The translations under genes and the position numbers were made by a program. Below, piece by piece: positions 1-8,285 of a stretch of 64,000 nucleotides of DNA. Each line of letters opens with the position of its first letter. The first letter of the stretch is position 1. The stretch comes from Actinomycetes bacterium (lineage in GTDB: Bacteria; Actinomycetota; Acidimicrobiia; IMCC26256; PALSA-610): assembly GCA_025360585.1 (NCBI GenBank), contig JANYBW010000010.1:48001-112000 (forward strand), written 5' to 3'. The notes beneath the pieces are model-generated. The model did no database searches. It saw only the letters and a list, made by a program, of their open reading frames with translations, and had not been told where the DNA came from.

Positions 1-890
1 ACGTCGCGTTCCAAACAGATTCCTTCTAGGTCTTGATGCGCGTGGATCAACGCAAGCGATGCCGGGCATTCATATACCTCACGGCTCTTTATGCCAACGC
101 GACGATTCTCGACCATATCGACGCGTCCGTAACCATAATCACCGACACGCGTACCGATGTTTTCGATAATCGAACGCAACGAAGCGCGCGCTCCATCGAC
201 ACTGATCGGAATGCCATTCTCGAAACCAATCACAATTTCCGTCGGTTCGCTCGGAGCATCTTTGGAATTTTTCGTCATCGTGTACGGCTCTTCAGGTGCA
301 GCCGACCACGGGTTCTCCAAGACACCGCACTCAATCGCGCGTCCCCACATGTTCTCGTCGATCGAGTAAATCTTTTCCGCCGTCGCTTCGATGGGGATAT
401 CCCACTTCGCCGCGAGCTCGACACAATCAGCGCGGGTAAGGCCCCATACTCGGGTCGGTGCGAGCACCTCTAGATCGGGGTTCAGAATCCGAGTCGACAC
501 CTCGAAACGCACTTGATCATTGCCCTTGCCAGTGCAGCCATGCCCGACGGCGGTCGCGCCGTGGCGACGCGCACTGTCGACCAGATGCTCGACAATCACG
601 GGACGGCTCAACGCCGAAACCAACGGATACTTACCTTCGTACAGCGCGTTCGCTTTGAGTGCATGGCTCAAGATCCGGTCAGCAAACTCATCGCGAGCGT
701 CGATGATCTCCACCGCGACCGCACCCGCGGCGTTCGCGCGCGCGTGGATTGCATCGTGTTCGCCCTCGGTGATCTGGCCGACGTCGACGGCACAACACAC
801 GACTTCACAATCCCAGTTTTCACGCAACCAACGCACGGCAATCGATGTGTCGAGTCCTCCGGAGTACGCCAGTACTACGCGTTTCGCCAT
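1..890 (-). CDS. argG: Argininosuccinate synthase (partial, 3' end outside window)
   Basis: Condenses citrulline with aspartate using ATP, the penultimate step of arginine synthesis. The first 296 codons are present; the carboxyl end runs off the left edge. Translation from the ATG at 890 gives the N-type ATP pyrophosphatase loop AYSGGLDTS at residues 8-16, then a typical synthase body (VGHGCTGKGNDQVRFE further on). An AAAGGA ribosome site sits about 8 nt upstream. It is the last gene of the arg operon, 40 nt after argR, the only real gap in the cluster. Confidence 0.96.
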   Translation of the reverse strand, partial: MAKRVVLAYSGGLDTSIAVRWLRENWDCEVVCCAVDVGQITEGEHDAIHARANAAGAVAVEIIDARDEFADRILSHALKANALYEGKYPLVSALSRPVIVEHLVDSARRHGATAVGHGCTGKGNDQVRFEVSTRILNPDLEVLAPTRVWGLTRADCVELAAKWDIPIEATAEKIYSIDENMWGRAIECGVLENPWSAAPEEPYTMTKNSKDAPSEPTEIVIGFENGIPISVDGARASLRSIIENIGTRVGDYGYGRVDMVENRRVGIKSREVYECPASLALIHAHQDLEGICLERD

Positions 891-930
891 GTTTCTATCC
901 TTTGTCTTCAACGTTGTCGAGTGAGGGGGC

Positions 931-1401
931 TCAGAGACCGGCGAGTTCGCCGAGTTTCGCGGCTATGTCTGCAGTCGTAGTGGAATCGCCAACGATGGCG
1001 AGAATTGTGTCGTCGCCGGCCACGGTCCCGAGGATGCCGGGATATCCGTAACGGTCAAGCGCGCTCGCCACAACGTGCGCGCTCCCAGGGGGCGTGCGCA
1101 ACACGATCATGCTGTCGTTGTGGGCGATATCGACTACGAACTCCCCCATCAACCTGCGCAAGTGATCGTCGCCGCTGTTGTTACGCTCTTTGGTGTATTC
1201 AGGAATCGCGTACGCCATCGCGCCGCCAGGCATGCGAACTTTGACCGCCCCCAGGTCTTCGAGATCGCGACTGACCGTCGCTTGCGTAGCGATCACTCCC
1301 TCAGCCTCCAAGAGCTGGACGAGTTGGGCCTGGCTCGAAACCGGATGATGTTCGAGGATTCGCAGAATGCGATGTTGGCGTTGTGGTCTACCTAAGGCCA
1401 T
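931..1401 (-). CDS. argR: Arginine repressor ArgR
   Basis: Hexameric arginine-sensing repressor of 156 residues. The N-terminal winged helix contains the recognition pattern ATQATVSRDL; the C-terminal oligomerisation and arginine-binding domain carries GTVAGDDT. I chose the ATG at 1401, which follows the argF stop by two bases and gives the usual family length; the longer frame to 1473 would run back into argF. Lying inside the operon it controls, it is probably autoregulated through the site upstream of argC. Confidence 0.95.
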   Translation of the reverse strand: MALGRPQRQHRILRILEHHPVSSQAQLVQLLEAEGVIATQATVSRDLEDLGAVKVRMPGGAMAYAIPEYTKERNNSGDDHLRRLMGEFVVDIAHNDSMIVLRTPPGSAHVVASALDRYGYPGILGTVAGDDTILAIVGDSTTTADIAAKLGELAGL

Positions 1402-1403
1402 GG

Positions 1404-2312
1404 TCACGATCCTTCTAGCAATTCGACCATGAGCGCCCGGACTGAATCCATCCGATTCGCAGCTTGCGGCCAAATAATTGACTGCGGGCCATCGATCACT
1501 TCCGAAGTGACTTCCTCACCGCGGTGTGCTGGCAGACAATGCATAAACAATGCGTTGGGCTTCGCGGTTGTCATCAACGCCAAATCCACTTGATAGGCGC
1601 GAAACGACTCAACCCGTTTTGCTCGTTCAGCTTCTTGACCCATCGATGTGAACACATCGCTATAGAGCACATCGGCGCCATCGGCCGCGTCGCCCGGCTC
1701 GATAAAAGTATCGATGGTGCCGCCGAGATTCCGGACCCGTTCGACAACGGGTTCCGGCAATTCGAAACCAGGTGGTGATGCGATCGAGAACTCCATTCCC
1801 GTCAGCGCGGCTGCGTACGCGATCGATGCCGCGACGTTGTTGCCGTCGCCGATGAATGCGAGCCTTCGGCCTTCGATACTTCCCCACTGCTCTCGGAGGG
1901 TCAGAACGTCGGCGAGCGCTTGGCACGGATGCGCCGCATCGGACAGCAAATTGATCACCGGAATCGCAACGGCGTCGGCCATCCGCTCAAGCGTGCGATG
2001 CGAGAACGTTCGGCCAGCAATCAGCGCGGTGTATCCCGCAAGCGTGCGTGCGACATCTTCAACCGTCTCGCGGGTATCCAGCCCAACTTCTTCAGGTCGG
2101 ATATACACAGGATGACCACCCAAGGTGTACACCGCCATTTCGGTCGACGTTCGTGTGCGCGCCGAAGGCTTCTCGAACAATAACGCAGCCCCACGACCTT
2201 CCAATACTTTCGGCAACGACGCCGGTTTCTGCTTCCAAGCGATCGCATTCGCAAGGATGCGTTCGATGGCTGCAGCGTCAAGATCATCGATTTCTAAGCA
2301 TTGTTTGTTCAT
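1404..2312 (-). CDS. argF: Ornithine carbamoyltransferase
   Basis: Makes citrulline from ornithine and carbamoyl phosphate in the cytoplasm. The protein is 302 residues, normal for an anabolic enzyme. The carbamoyl-phosphate loop reads SARTRTS at residues 50-56, HPCQALAD follows in the middle, and the ornithine-side motif HCLPAHRGEE lies near the end. The start at 2312 overlaps the argD stop by 4 nt (ATGA). A longer frame upstream is only readthrough of the argD region in another frame. Confidence 0.96.
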   Translation of the reverse strand: MNKQCLEIDDLDAAAIERILANAIAWKQKPASLPKVLEGRGAALLFEKPSARTRTSTEMAVYTLGGHPVYIRPEEVGLDTRETVEDVARTLAGYTALIAGRTFSHRTLERMADAVAIPVINLLSDAAHPCQALADVLTLREQWGSIEGRRLAFIGDGNNVAASIAYAAALTGMEFSIASPPGFELPEPVVERVRNLGGTIDTFIEPGDAADGADVLYSDVFTSMGQEAERAKRVESFRAYQVDLALMTTAKPNALFMHCLPAHRGEEVTSEVIDGPQSIIWPQAANRMDSVRALMVELLEGS

Positions 2313-3502
2313 TGCTGATCCAGAACTTTGGAAAGAAGCTCGACCGCTTCGTCGATTTCGGAATCGCGGATGAGTAGCGACGGCGCGAAGCGCAACGCAG
2401 TTGGCGTGACCGCATTGACGATCAACCCAGCCTCCATACATTGATCAGCCACTCTTTTGGCGTCGATACCATCATCAAGTTGCGCGGCAAGCAACAACCC
2501 AAGTCCTCGCACCGCATTGACCATGCTCAGGGATTGCAACTGGGCGATGAATCTGGATCCGGCATGCTGCGCACGTCGCGGAATTTGTTCACGCTGCATC
2601 ACGGTGAGCACTGCGCGCGCCGCGGCAGTGGCCAGCGGTTGGCCTCCGTACGTCGTGGCGTGATCGCCCGGTTTGAATGCTTGCGCAACCGAGTCGCGTG
2701 CCCAGCACGCACCGATTGGCATACCGTTGCCGAGGGCTTTGGCCATCGAGACAATGTCTGGGGAGATTCCGCTGTGTTGAAAGCCAAACCATTCGCCGGT
2801 GCGGCCCAAACCAGTTTGGACTTCGTCCATGATGAGCAATACTTCGCGCTCGTCGCAAAGTGCCCGGACTGCCTGGAGATACTCGTTTGGTGCACGGTTC
2901 ACACCACCTTCGCCCTGCAATGGCTCCAGCATCACCGCGCACACGCGATCGTCGGCAAGTGCATTTCGCAGTGCGTCCAGATCGCAAAACTCGACCTGAC
3001 GAAACCCTTCCGGCAAGGGTTGAAAAGTCTCTTGTTTTTGGGGTTGGCCGGTCGCGGCAAGTGTCGTCAGCGTGCGGCCGTGAAAGCTGCCGTACGCGCT
3101 CACAATATGAAAACGGCTGGGGCCGCCATGGGCCTGACCGTATCGGCGCGCAAGTTTGATCGCACACTCATTGGCTTCTGCGCCGCTGTTGGCAAAGAAC
3201 GTACGGCCGCCACCACCGAGTAGCTCATCTAACATCTTCGCAACGACTGGCTGATGTTCGGTGAGATAAAGATTCGACGTGTGCAACAACGTGCGCGCTT
3301 GGTGCGCAATCGCATCCGCAACTTCCGGATTGGCATGCCCTAACGACGTGACCGCGAGCCCGCTCAAACAATCGAGGTAGCGATTGCCGTCATCATCGAA
3401 CAGATAGCTGCCTTCACCCCGCACGAACGTCACTGGGATGCGGCCGTAGGTTTGCATCACGTACTGTGCATCGAGCGCGTACGCCTCGGATTGAGTGTTC
3501 AT
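2309..3502 (-). CDS. argD: Acetylornithine aminotransferase
   Basis: PLP-dependent class III transaminase converting N-acetylglutamate semialdehyde to N-acetylornithine. It has 397 residues. Visible family signatures are the phosphate-binding NSGAEANE at 105-112, MDEVQTGLGRTG around the PLP-contacting Asp226, and Lys255 in SMAKALGNG as the probable Schiff-base lysine. It overlaps argB upstream and argF downstream by 4 nt each, so translation is probably coupled. Confidence 0.95.
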   Translation of the reverse strand: MNTQSEAYALDAQYVMQTYGRIPVTFVRGEGSYLFDDDGNRYLDCLSGLAVTSLGHANPEVADAIAHQARTLLHTSNLYLTEHQPVVAKMLDELLGGGGRTFFANSGAEANECAIKLARRYGQAHGGPSRFHIVSAYGSFHGRTLTTLAATGQPQKQETFQPLPEGFRQVEFCDLDALRNALADDRVCAVMLEPLQGEGGVNRAPNEYLQAVRALCDEREVLLIMDEVQTGLGRTGEWFGFQHSGISPDIVSMAKALGNGMPIGACWARDSVAQAFKPGDHATTYGGQPLATAAARAVLTVMQREQIPRRAQHAGSRFIAQLQSLSMVNAVRGLGLLLAAQLDDGIDAKRVADQCMEAGLIVNAVTPTALRFAPSLLIRDSEIDEAVELLSKVLDQQ

Positions 3503-4398
3503 GCCATCACCATCGTGCCAACGCCTTCGCGGGTAAAGAATTCCAGCAACAACGCGTGGGGCAAACGCCCATCAAGAATGTGCGCGCTGCGCACCCCACC
3601 TTGAATCGCGTTGATACAACTATCAATTTTCGGGATCATGCCTTCGCTCAGCGCTCCGCTTTCCATGAGCTGATGCAGGCCTTCGATATCGATGCGACTT
3701 ATCAACGACTCTTCATCGGGCCAACGTTCATACACGCCCGCTACATCGGTAAGGTACACGAGCTTTTCGGCCGCAAGCGCAGCGGCGATCGCGCCGGCAA
3801 CGGTGTCGGCGTTGATGTTGTAGGCCTGGCCGGTTTCGTCGGTGCCGACGGTCGCGATCACGGGAATGAGATCCTCAGCGATCAAGCGGTGAACAATGGT
3901 TGGATCGATCGCACTGACGTCACCGACGAATCCAAGTTTGGGATCGCGCTGTTCCACTCGGATCAGGCCGGCGTCTTCGCCACTCAAGCCGACCGCGTAA
4001 CTCCCATGGCGGTTCAGCGCCGAAACAATCTCACGATTCACTTTGCCGACCAAGGCCATCCGAACGATGTCGACAGTCTCGGCATCGGTCACCCGCAATC
4101 CATCAACAAAGGTGGACTCTTTCCCGAGCCGCTTCATGAGTTCCGTAATTTGTGGGCCACCGCCGTGCACGACAACGGGATACATACCTACGGCGCGCAT
4201 CAAGACAACATCAGCGGCAAACAATTCGAGCGGGTCCTCCCCCGTGGTGCCCGCGAGAGCGTTGCCTCCGTACTTGATCACGACGATCTTGCCGGAAAAC
4301 GCGGTGATATACGGCAAGGCATCAGCTAGCACCGCCGCCTTGACACCGGCATCGGCCAAGCGGGCTTTGAAATCACTGGTCGCGGGTGTAGCACTCAT
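3499..4398 (-). CDS. argB: Acetylglutamate kinase
   Basis: Phosphorylates N-acetylglutamate, the usual feedback-controlled step. The 299-residue protein has the amino-acid kinase signatures KYGGNA around Lys42 and VVHGGGPQI near residue 80, with NINADTVAGAIA further on. The N-terminal extension of about 35 residues before the first strand is the kind of helix seen in arginine-sensitive hexameric kinases, so arginine inhibition is plausible but not proven. It overlaps argJ and argD by 4 nt. Confidence 0.95.
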   Translation of the reverse strand: MSATPATSDFKARLADAGVKAAVLADALPYITAFSGKIVVIKYGGNALAGTTGEDPLELFAADVVLMRAVGMYPVVVHGGGPQITELMKRLGKESTFVDGLRVTDAETVDIVRMALVGKVNREIVSALNRHGSYAVGLSGEDAGLIRVEQRDPKLGFVGDVSAIDPTIVHRLIAEDLIPVIATVGTDETGQAYNINADTVAGAIAAALAAEKLVYLTDVAGVYERWPDEESLISRIDIEGLHQLMESGALSEGMIPKIDSCINAIQGGVRSAHILDGRLPHALLLEFFTREGVGTMVMA

Positions 4399-5597
4399 GA
4401 GGTTCTCATGTTTTCGGCGATGTATCCGGGCGCGAGATCGGTCGTGAGCATTGTGTGGTTGCCATGGCCACCCGTTCCCAGATCAACGACGATCTCAATG
4501 TCGCGCTGTTGCATCAGCTCCATCAGTTTCGCAGTGTCGTGAATGGCGGGGATTCCATTGCGACAGTTCGTGATGCCTTGGTACGAAATGGAGACGGCTT
4601 CGGGATCAAAGTACGCCCCACTCGCGCCGCATTCCGAAATAATGCGCCCCCAGTACGGATCACCGCCGTACAGCGAACACTGCACCAATTGACTTTTCGT
4701 GATACCGCGCGCTGCGAGTTTGGCGTCGCCTTTCGAACGCGCACCCTGCACGATGACCCGTGCGAATTTGGTTGCGCCTTCAGCGTCGCGGGCCATCTGT
4801 TCGGCGATCGATCCGCAGACGGTCGTCAGTGCTGCGACGAAATGGTGGTAATCGTCGCCGTCGGGCGCGGCGATGATGTTGTTACTCGCTGCGCCGTTGG
4901 CCAGCACCAACACGGTGTCGTTGGTTGAACGAGCGCCGTCCACATCCATACAGTCGAAGGTCTCGTCCACCGCAGCCGCTAATGCTTGGTGAAGGACCGG
5001 CTGATCAATCGCGCAATCGGTCGTGATCGCACACAACATCGTCGCCATCGCGGGCGACAACATTGCGGCACCCTTGGCCATCGCACCAATCGTGATGGTG
5101 ATGCCGCCGATAATCGCAGTAGCCACGGCCTCTTTTTTTACGGTGTCGGTGGTCAGGATCGCGGTCGCAGCGTCGATGCCATCTTGATCTGTAGCGCCGA
5201 GCTTCGCGGTTAGCTGCGGTATGCCGGCTTCGATTCCCTGAAACGGCATCGGAATTCCGATCAAGCCGGTCGAGCAAACCAGCACATTGGTCGGCTCGAT
5301 TCCGAGACCCAACGCAGTGAGGCTGCACATGGCTCGGGCGTGTTGGCGCCCCGGTTCGCCGGTTGCCGCGTTGGCGTTGCCGGAATTCAGCACGATCGCC
5401 GCGGCCTTGCCGTCGGCCAGATGTTCGCGGCTGATTTGAACGGGCGCGGCTTGGCACAAGTTTGTGGTGAACGTGCCTGCGGCCGCGACCGCGTTTCCAT
5501 CTATGGTCGCAACAATTGCAAGATCGGGCGCGCCATTTTCTTTGATGCCGCACGCCATACCGCCGGCGACAAATCCTTGGGCTGCAGTAACGCTCAC
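4395..5597 (-). CDS. argJ: Bifunctional ornithine acetyltransferase / N-acetylglutamate synthase
   Basis: Recycles the acetyl group from acetylornithine to glutamate. It has 400 residues with a GTG start overlapping the argC stop (GTGA). The self-cleavage site is clear: MATML at 184-188, with Thr186 as the expected new N-terminal nucleophile of the beta chain. KGAAMLSP just before it and NSGNANAATG at 71-80 are typical. With ArgJ in the operon the cell uses the cyclic pathway; whether it also has full synthase activity cannot be told from sequence. Confidence 0.95.
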   Translation of the reverse strand: MSVTAAQGFVAGGMACGIKENGAPDLAIVATIDGNAVAAAGTFTTNLCQAAPVQISREHLADGKAAAIVLNSGNANAATGEPGRQHARAMCSLTALGLGIEPTNVLVCSTGLIGIPMPFQGIEAGIPQLTAKLGATDQDGIDAATAILTTDTVKKEAVATAIIGGITITIGAMAKGAAMLSPAMATMLCAITTDCAIDQPVLHQALAAAVDETFDCMDVDGARSTNDTVLVLANGAASNNIIAAPDGDDYHHFVAALTTVCGSIAEQMARDAEGATKFARVIVQGARSKGDAKLAARGITKSQLVQCSLYGGDPYWGRIISECGASGAYFDPEAVSISYQGITNCRNGIPAIHDTAKLMELMQQRDIEIVVDLGTGGHGNHTMLTTDLAPGYIAENMRTS

Positions 5598-6631
5598 GGC
5601 GCGACTCCTAGTTTGGGAAGGGCCATCGTTTCGTCGAGGCCCAACAAAATATTGGCGTTTTGGAGCGCGTGGCCAGCGGCGCCTTTGACCATGTTGTCGA
5701 TGACCGCAATCGCGAGCACTGTGTTAGTGCGATCGTCGTACCGCACAGTGATGTGCACCGAATTCGAGGCGTAGGTTGCGCGAGTTCCGCTCGGTTCATC
5801 CGTGATCGTGACGAACGGTTCGTTCGCGAAGTAGCTCCGGTATTGCTCAAGTAAATGCGCGGTCGAGAGACCAGACTGTTTTGGTCGAGCGGTGCATGTG
5901 GCGAGTATGCCGCGGGTCATCGGAACGAGATGCGGCGTGAACAGCACGGTGACCGGTTGGCCACCGACGTGCTCCAACGCCATTTCTATTTCCGCGGTAT
6001 GTCGGTGATTCAAGAGCCCGTACGCACAGACATTTTCGTTGACTTCACTGAAGTGGCTTGTGAGTTTCAACGCGCGTCCCGCACCACTGACACCCGACAT
6101 CGCGTTCACGATGATGCCAGTCGTTTCGATCAGATCATGCTTCACGAGTGGCGCCAACGCATAGCTCGCAGCAGTCGGATAGCAACCCGGAACTGCGACG
6201 TGTTGTTTCGTTGCGATCTCGTCGCGATATAGCTCCGTCATACCGAACGCAAATTTCTTGATGAGTTCCGGTGCGGTGTGCGCGGTGCCGTACCACTGTT
6301 CGTACTGCGCTTGCGGCAGTCGAAAATCGGCACCGAGGTCCACGATATGGCCGACCTTGCCGATGAGATCGGGGACGATCGTTTGCGATGCTCCGGGGGG
6401 CAACGCCAGAAACGCAACGTCCATGCCTTGCGCAGCATCCGCCGTCGATTGCACGTAGACGCGATCGCCGTAGATCGGCGCGAGCGCAGGGAAGAGATCG
6501 GCGACCTTGGCCCCGGCGTTGGATTCCGCGCCCAGGACCTCGACTTCAATTTCGGGGTGAGAAGCCAACAAATTGGCCAAGACGGCTCCGCCATAGCCAG
6601 AGGCGCCCAAAATCGCAGCTCGATACGTCAT
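5594..6631 (-). CDS. argC: N-acetyl-gamma-glutamyl-phosphate reductase
   Basis: NADPH-dependent reductase making N-acetylglutamate semialdehyde. The protein has 345 residues from the ATG at 6631, with the dinucleotide loop GASGYGG at 9-15 and the catalytic Cys150 in VPGCYPTA. The frame stays open upstream to 6757, but the -10 box at 6644-6639 and the family length point to 6631. It is the first gene of the operon and probably has no leader. It overlaps argJ by 4 nt. Confidence 0.95.
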   Translation of the reverse strand: MTYRAAILGASGYGGAVLANLLASHPEIEVEVLGAESNAGAKVADLFPALAPIYGDRVYVQSTADAAQGMDVAFLALPPGASQTIVPDLIGKVGHIVDLGADFRLPQAQYEQWYGTAHTAPELIKKFAFGMTELYRDEIATKQHVAVPGCYPTAASYALAPLVKHDLIETTGIIVNAMSGVSGAGRALKLTSHFSEVNENVCAYGLLNHRHTAEIEMALEHVGGQPVTVLFTPHLVPMTRGILATCTARPKQSGLSTAHLLEQYRSYFANEPFVTITDEPSGTRATYASNSVHITVRYDDRTNTVLAIAVIDNMVKGAAGHALQNANILLGLDETMALPKLGVAP

Positions 6632-6660
6632 GGTGCATACTATACACCACCATGCATAGC
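6632..6660 (-). promoter_or_regulatory. argC promoter, leaderless, with ArgR-type half sites
   Basis: Read on the minus strand, TATAGT (6644-6639) makes a good -10 box only 7 nt before the argC ATG, so the mRNA probably starts at or next to the start codon. Two TATGCA half sites (6658-6653 and 6639-6634) lie about two helical turns apart and bracket the -10. The spacing and the TGCAT-like core resemble actinobacterial ARG boxes. Binding by ArgR here would block the polymerase. The assignment to ArgR is inferred from position. Confidence 0.6.
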
Positions 6661-6670
6661 GCGTGGTGGT

Positions 6671-6767
6671 TGGTAAGGCGAACGCTTCCGCGGGCGCGGC
6701 GAATGCAGTACCAAGCACCAAGCCTGGTACTGCGAACACTCCCGAGGGCGCAGCCAATGTCGTACCA
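6671..6767. repeat. Imperfect 43-bp direct repeat pair in the argC-selenoprotein gap
   Basis: Copies at 6671-6713 and 6725-6767 match at 34 of 43 positions. Between them AGTACCA (6707-6713) and TGGTACT (6725-6731) form a 7-bp stem with an 11-nt loop. The rest of the 265-bp gap (6661-6925) shows no convincing gene; a minus frame at 6640-6900 is not supported. The structure might end transcription of the upstream minus-strand gene, but it has no T run. Confidence 0.5.
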
Positions 6768-6925
6768 AGCCGGCGATACGCTCGTGTCGTAGCTTGGCGG
6801 CTGAACGGATCCGCCAGTATTCACCAAAGGCAATTTCCACATCGATACCGAAAAGTCCGAGCACCTTGGGCTGCCCGGTTTGGTAGCCCATGGCGCGCAA
6901 TCGGCCGGACGGCGGAGGCAGGTAT

Positions 6926-8098
6926 CTACCGGGTCGCGCGGGCCATGTAGAACCAAATTGGAAATGGTGCGCCTTGATCTCGCATTGCGAGGCGAGCGGC
7001 TAGCACGGCTCGCCCGCCTTCGGTGATTTCGTAGTACCACGATTCGGCGGCGCCGGGCGCGGGCGGATCGTCGTTGAGCGCGAGTGCGGCTTCTTCGTAG
7101 TACGTGCGCAGATCATGCGCGATCCCGACCGGGTTATCGCGCAGGCCAACTTCGTTCCATGGGGCTCCATCAACGATTGCAACGAGTTTTTGCATCTCAG
7201 CCGCGAGGTCGTCGACTGCGACCGCGCGCCCAACCGACGTGACCCCACCGCGCGCGTTGCGAGTGCGGTCGAACGCGGCGCGCAACGCGATGAGCTCATC
7301 CACTGCGGGCGCCAAGGTCGCGTCGAAGCGCGGTGGAACCGCACACGCAAGTGGGGTGGCATCATCGAGTTCGATCACAACAGGGTGATCACGTAACACC
7401 GGCCCGGCCGCGAACTCGAGCGTTGCGAACGCGTGCTGCAAGACGTCGTGTTGAAATTCAGCGTCTTGAGGTTTGCCTAACGGCCGGCCCAGTGGGAATT
7501 CGCAATACAACGCGCGCGGCGGTCGCATCGTTTCGGCGACTTTGCGAATCGAAATCAACGAAACGGTTGCAAGACCTTCGGCCTCAAAAACGTGGGCGAG
7601 CGTACTCACGGTACGCGAACAAAGCGGTCAGACGGGCGTGAGCAACACAACATCGACACCGTCCGCGAGCAACTCCCTTGCCGCGCGAGGTCCGGCGTCG
7701 AGGCGCAGCGACGACACAGTGTCTTCTTGGTTGCCGGCAAACGCAAGGTGACGGGGCGCAACGCTGCCGATGATCCTGCGGGCGGCAAGTTCTTCGAGGC
7801 GATTGATCGGAAACACCACGTCGAGATCCGCGGCGAAACCGGCGCGATCGAAATTGGGTGACCAATGCCCGAGCACTAAATCGCGGTCCGTCCGATTGAT
7901 CACGCGGTAACTCGTATCGGTGTTCGTGTAGCCGTCGTCGTGGCTGCTGTGCAAGGCTGCCGTAGTGACGATCGCAACCGAACATTCGGCCAGCGGCGGC
8001 GGCACAACGAAGGCGACCGAATCAAAGACGGGCATCGGCAGATTGCCGGCGTAGGCCCGCATATCGTGGTCAGTACTCATTGCTGAACAGTCTGTCAT
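6926..8098 (-). CDS. Candidate selenoprotein, GrdB/PrdB-like reductase family (in-frame UGA)
   Basis: One continuous frame of 390 codons broken only by TGA at 7630-7628. Reading that TGA as selenocysteine gives TPV-U-PLC-S, a U-x-x-C redox motif at the point where glycine/sarcosine/betaine and proline reductase B-type proteins carry theirs. The two halves fit one family: the first has HSSHDDGY and LGHWSPNFDR, the second EFPLGRPLGKP and a conserved tail. A hairpin follows the UGA (separate entry). The clostridial role is reductive cleavage of glycine or proline derivatives; in aerobic bacteria the substrate is unknown. The start could be 8098, 8080 or 8062. The alternative is a nonsense mutation, but both sides look equally conserved. 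SelA, SelB, SelC and SelD are not in the window. Confidence 0.75.
7600..7616 (-). promoter_or_regulatory. SECIS-like hairpin after the in-frame UGA
   Basis: Eleven nt after the TGA, GCGTAC pairs perfectly with GTACGC around the 5-nt loop CGTGA. The apical loop starts 17 nt after the UGA and has G in its second position, which fits the known bacterial SECIS layout (a short stem with a guanine in the first loop positions, roughly 16-37 nt downstream). Six pairs is short but within range for a bacterial element. Confidence 0.6.
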
Positions 8099-8119
8099 AG
8101 TCGCTACGACCGTTTCAAA

Positions 8120-8152
8120 CTATTGACATGATCTCTGCCATTTGTCTACAGT
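8120..8152. promoter_or_regulatory. Overlapping divergent promoters
   Basis: Plus strand: TTGACA (8123-8128), 18-nt spacer, TACAGT (8147-8152), a strong sigma-70-type promoter for the hydrolase at 8286. Minus strand: TAGACA (8149-8144), 18-nt spacer, AATAGT (8125-8120), reading toward the selenoprotein gene about 20 nt away. The two promoters share the same DNA, so their firing is probably mutually exclusive. Confidence 0.5.
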
Positions 8153-8178
8153 ACGAAGAGCTGGGGAACCTCTGTCCC

Positions 8179-8248
8179 GGCGCAACGAGTTCGGCGCAAC
8201 GAGTTCGGCGTAATGAGTTCGGCGCAACGAGTTCAGCGTGAAGAGTTC
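8179..8248 (+). repeat. Five tandem 14-bp repeats in the 5' leader
   Basis: Units start at 8179, 8193, 8207, 8221 and 8235. The unit is GGCGCAACGAGTTC; units 1, 2 and 4 are identical, 3 and 5 diverge. The array lies between the promoter at 8123-8152 and the start at 8286, so it would be transcribed as part of the leader. Confidence 0.8.
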
Positions 8249-8285
8249 AGCGAAGAGCAACCGATGAGTCCCGATAGGAACGGCC

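Noticed and set aside
6640-6900. 86-codon minus-strand frame between the selenoprotein and argC
   Set aside because: Its second half is repeat sequence and basic residues; no ribosome site. A decayed gene cannot be excluded for the first 40 codons.
7628-8098. Nonsense-mutated pseudogene reading of the selenoprotein
   Set aside because: The only interruption is UGA placed in a U-x-x-C motif with a hairpin at the right distance, and both halves keep coding character; kept as the alternative.
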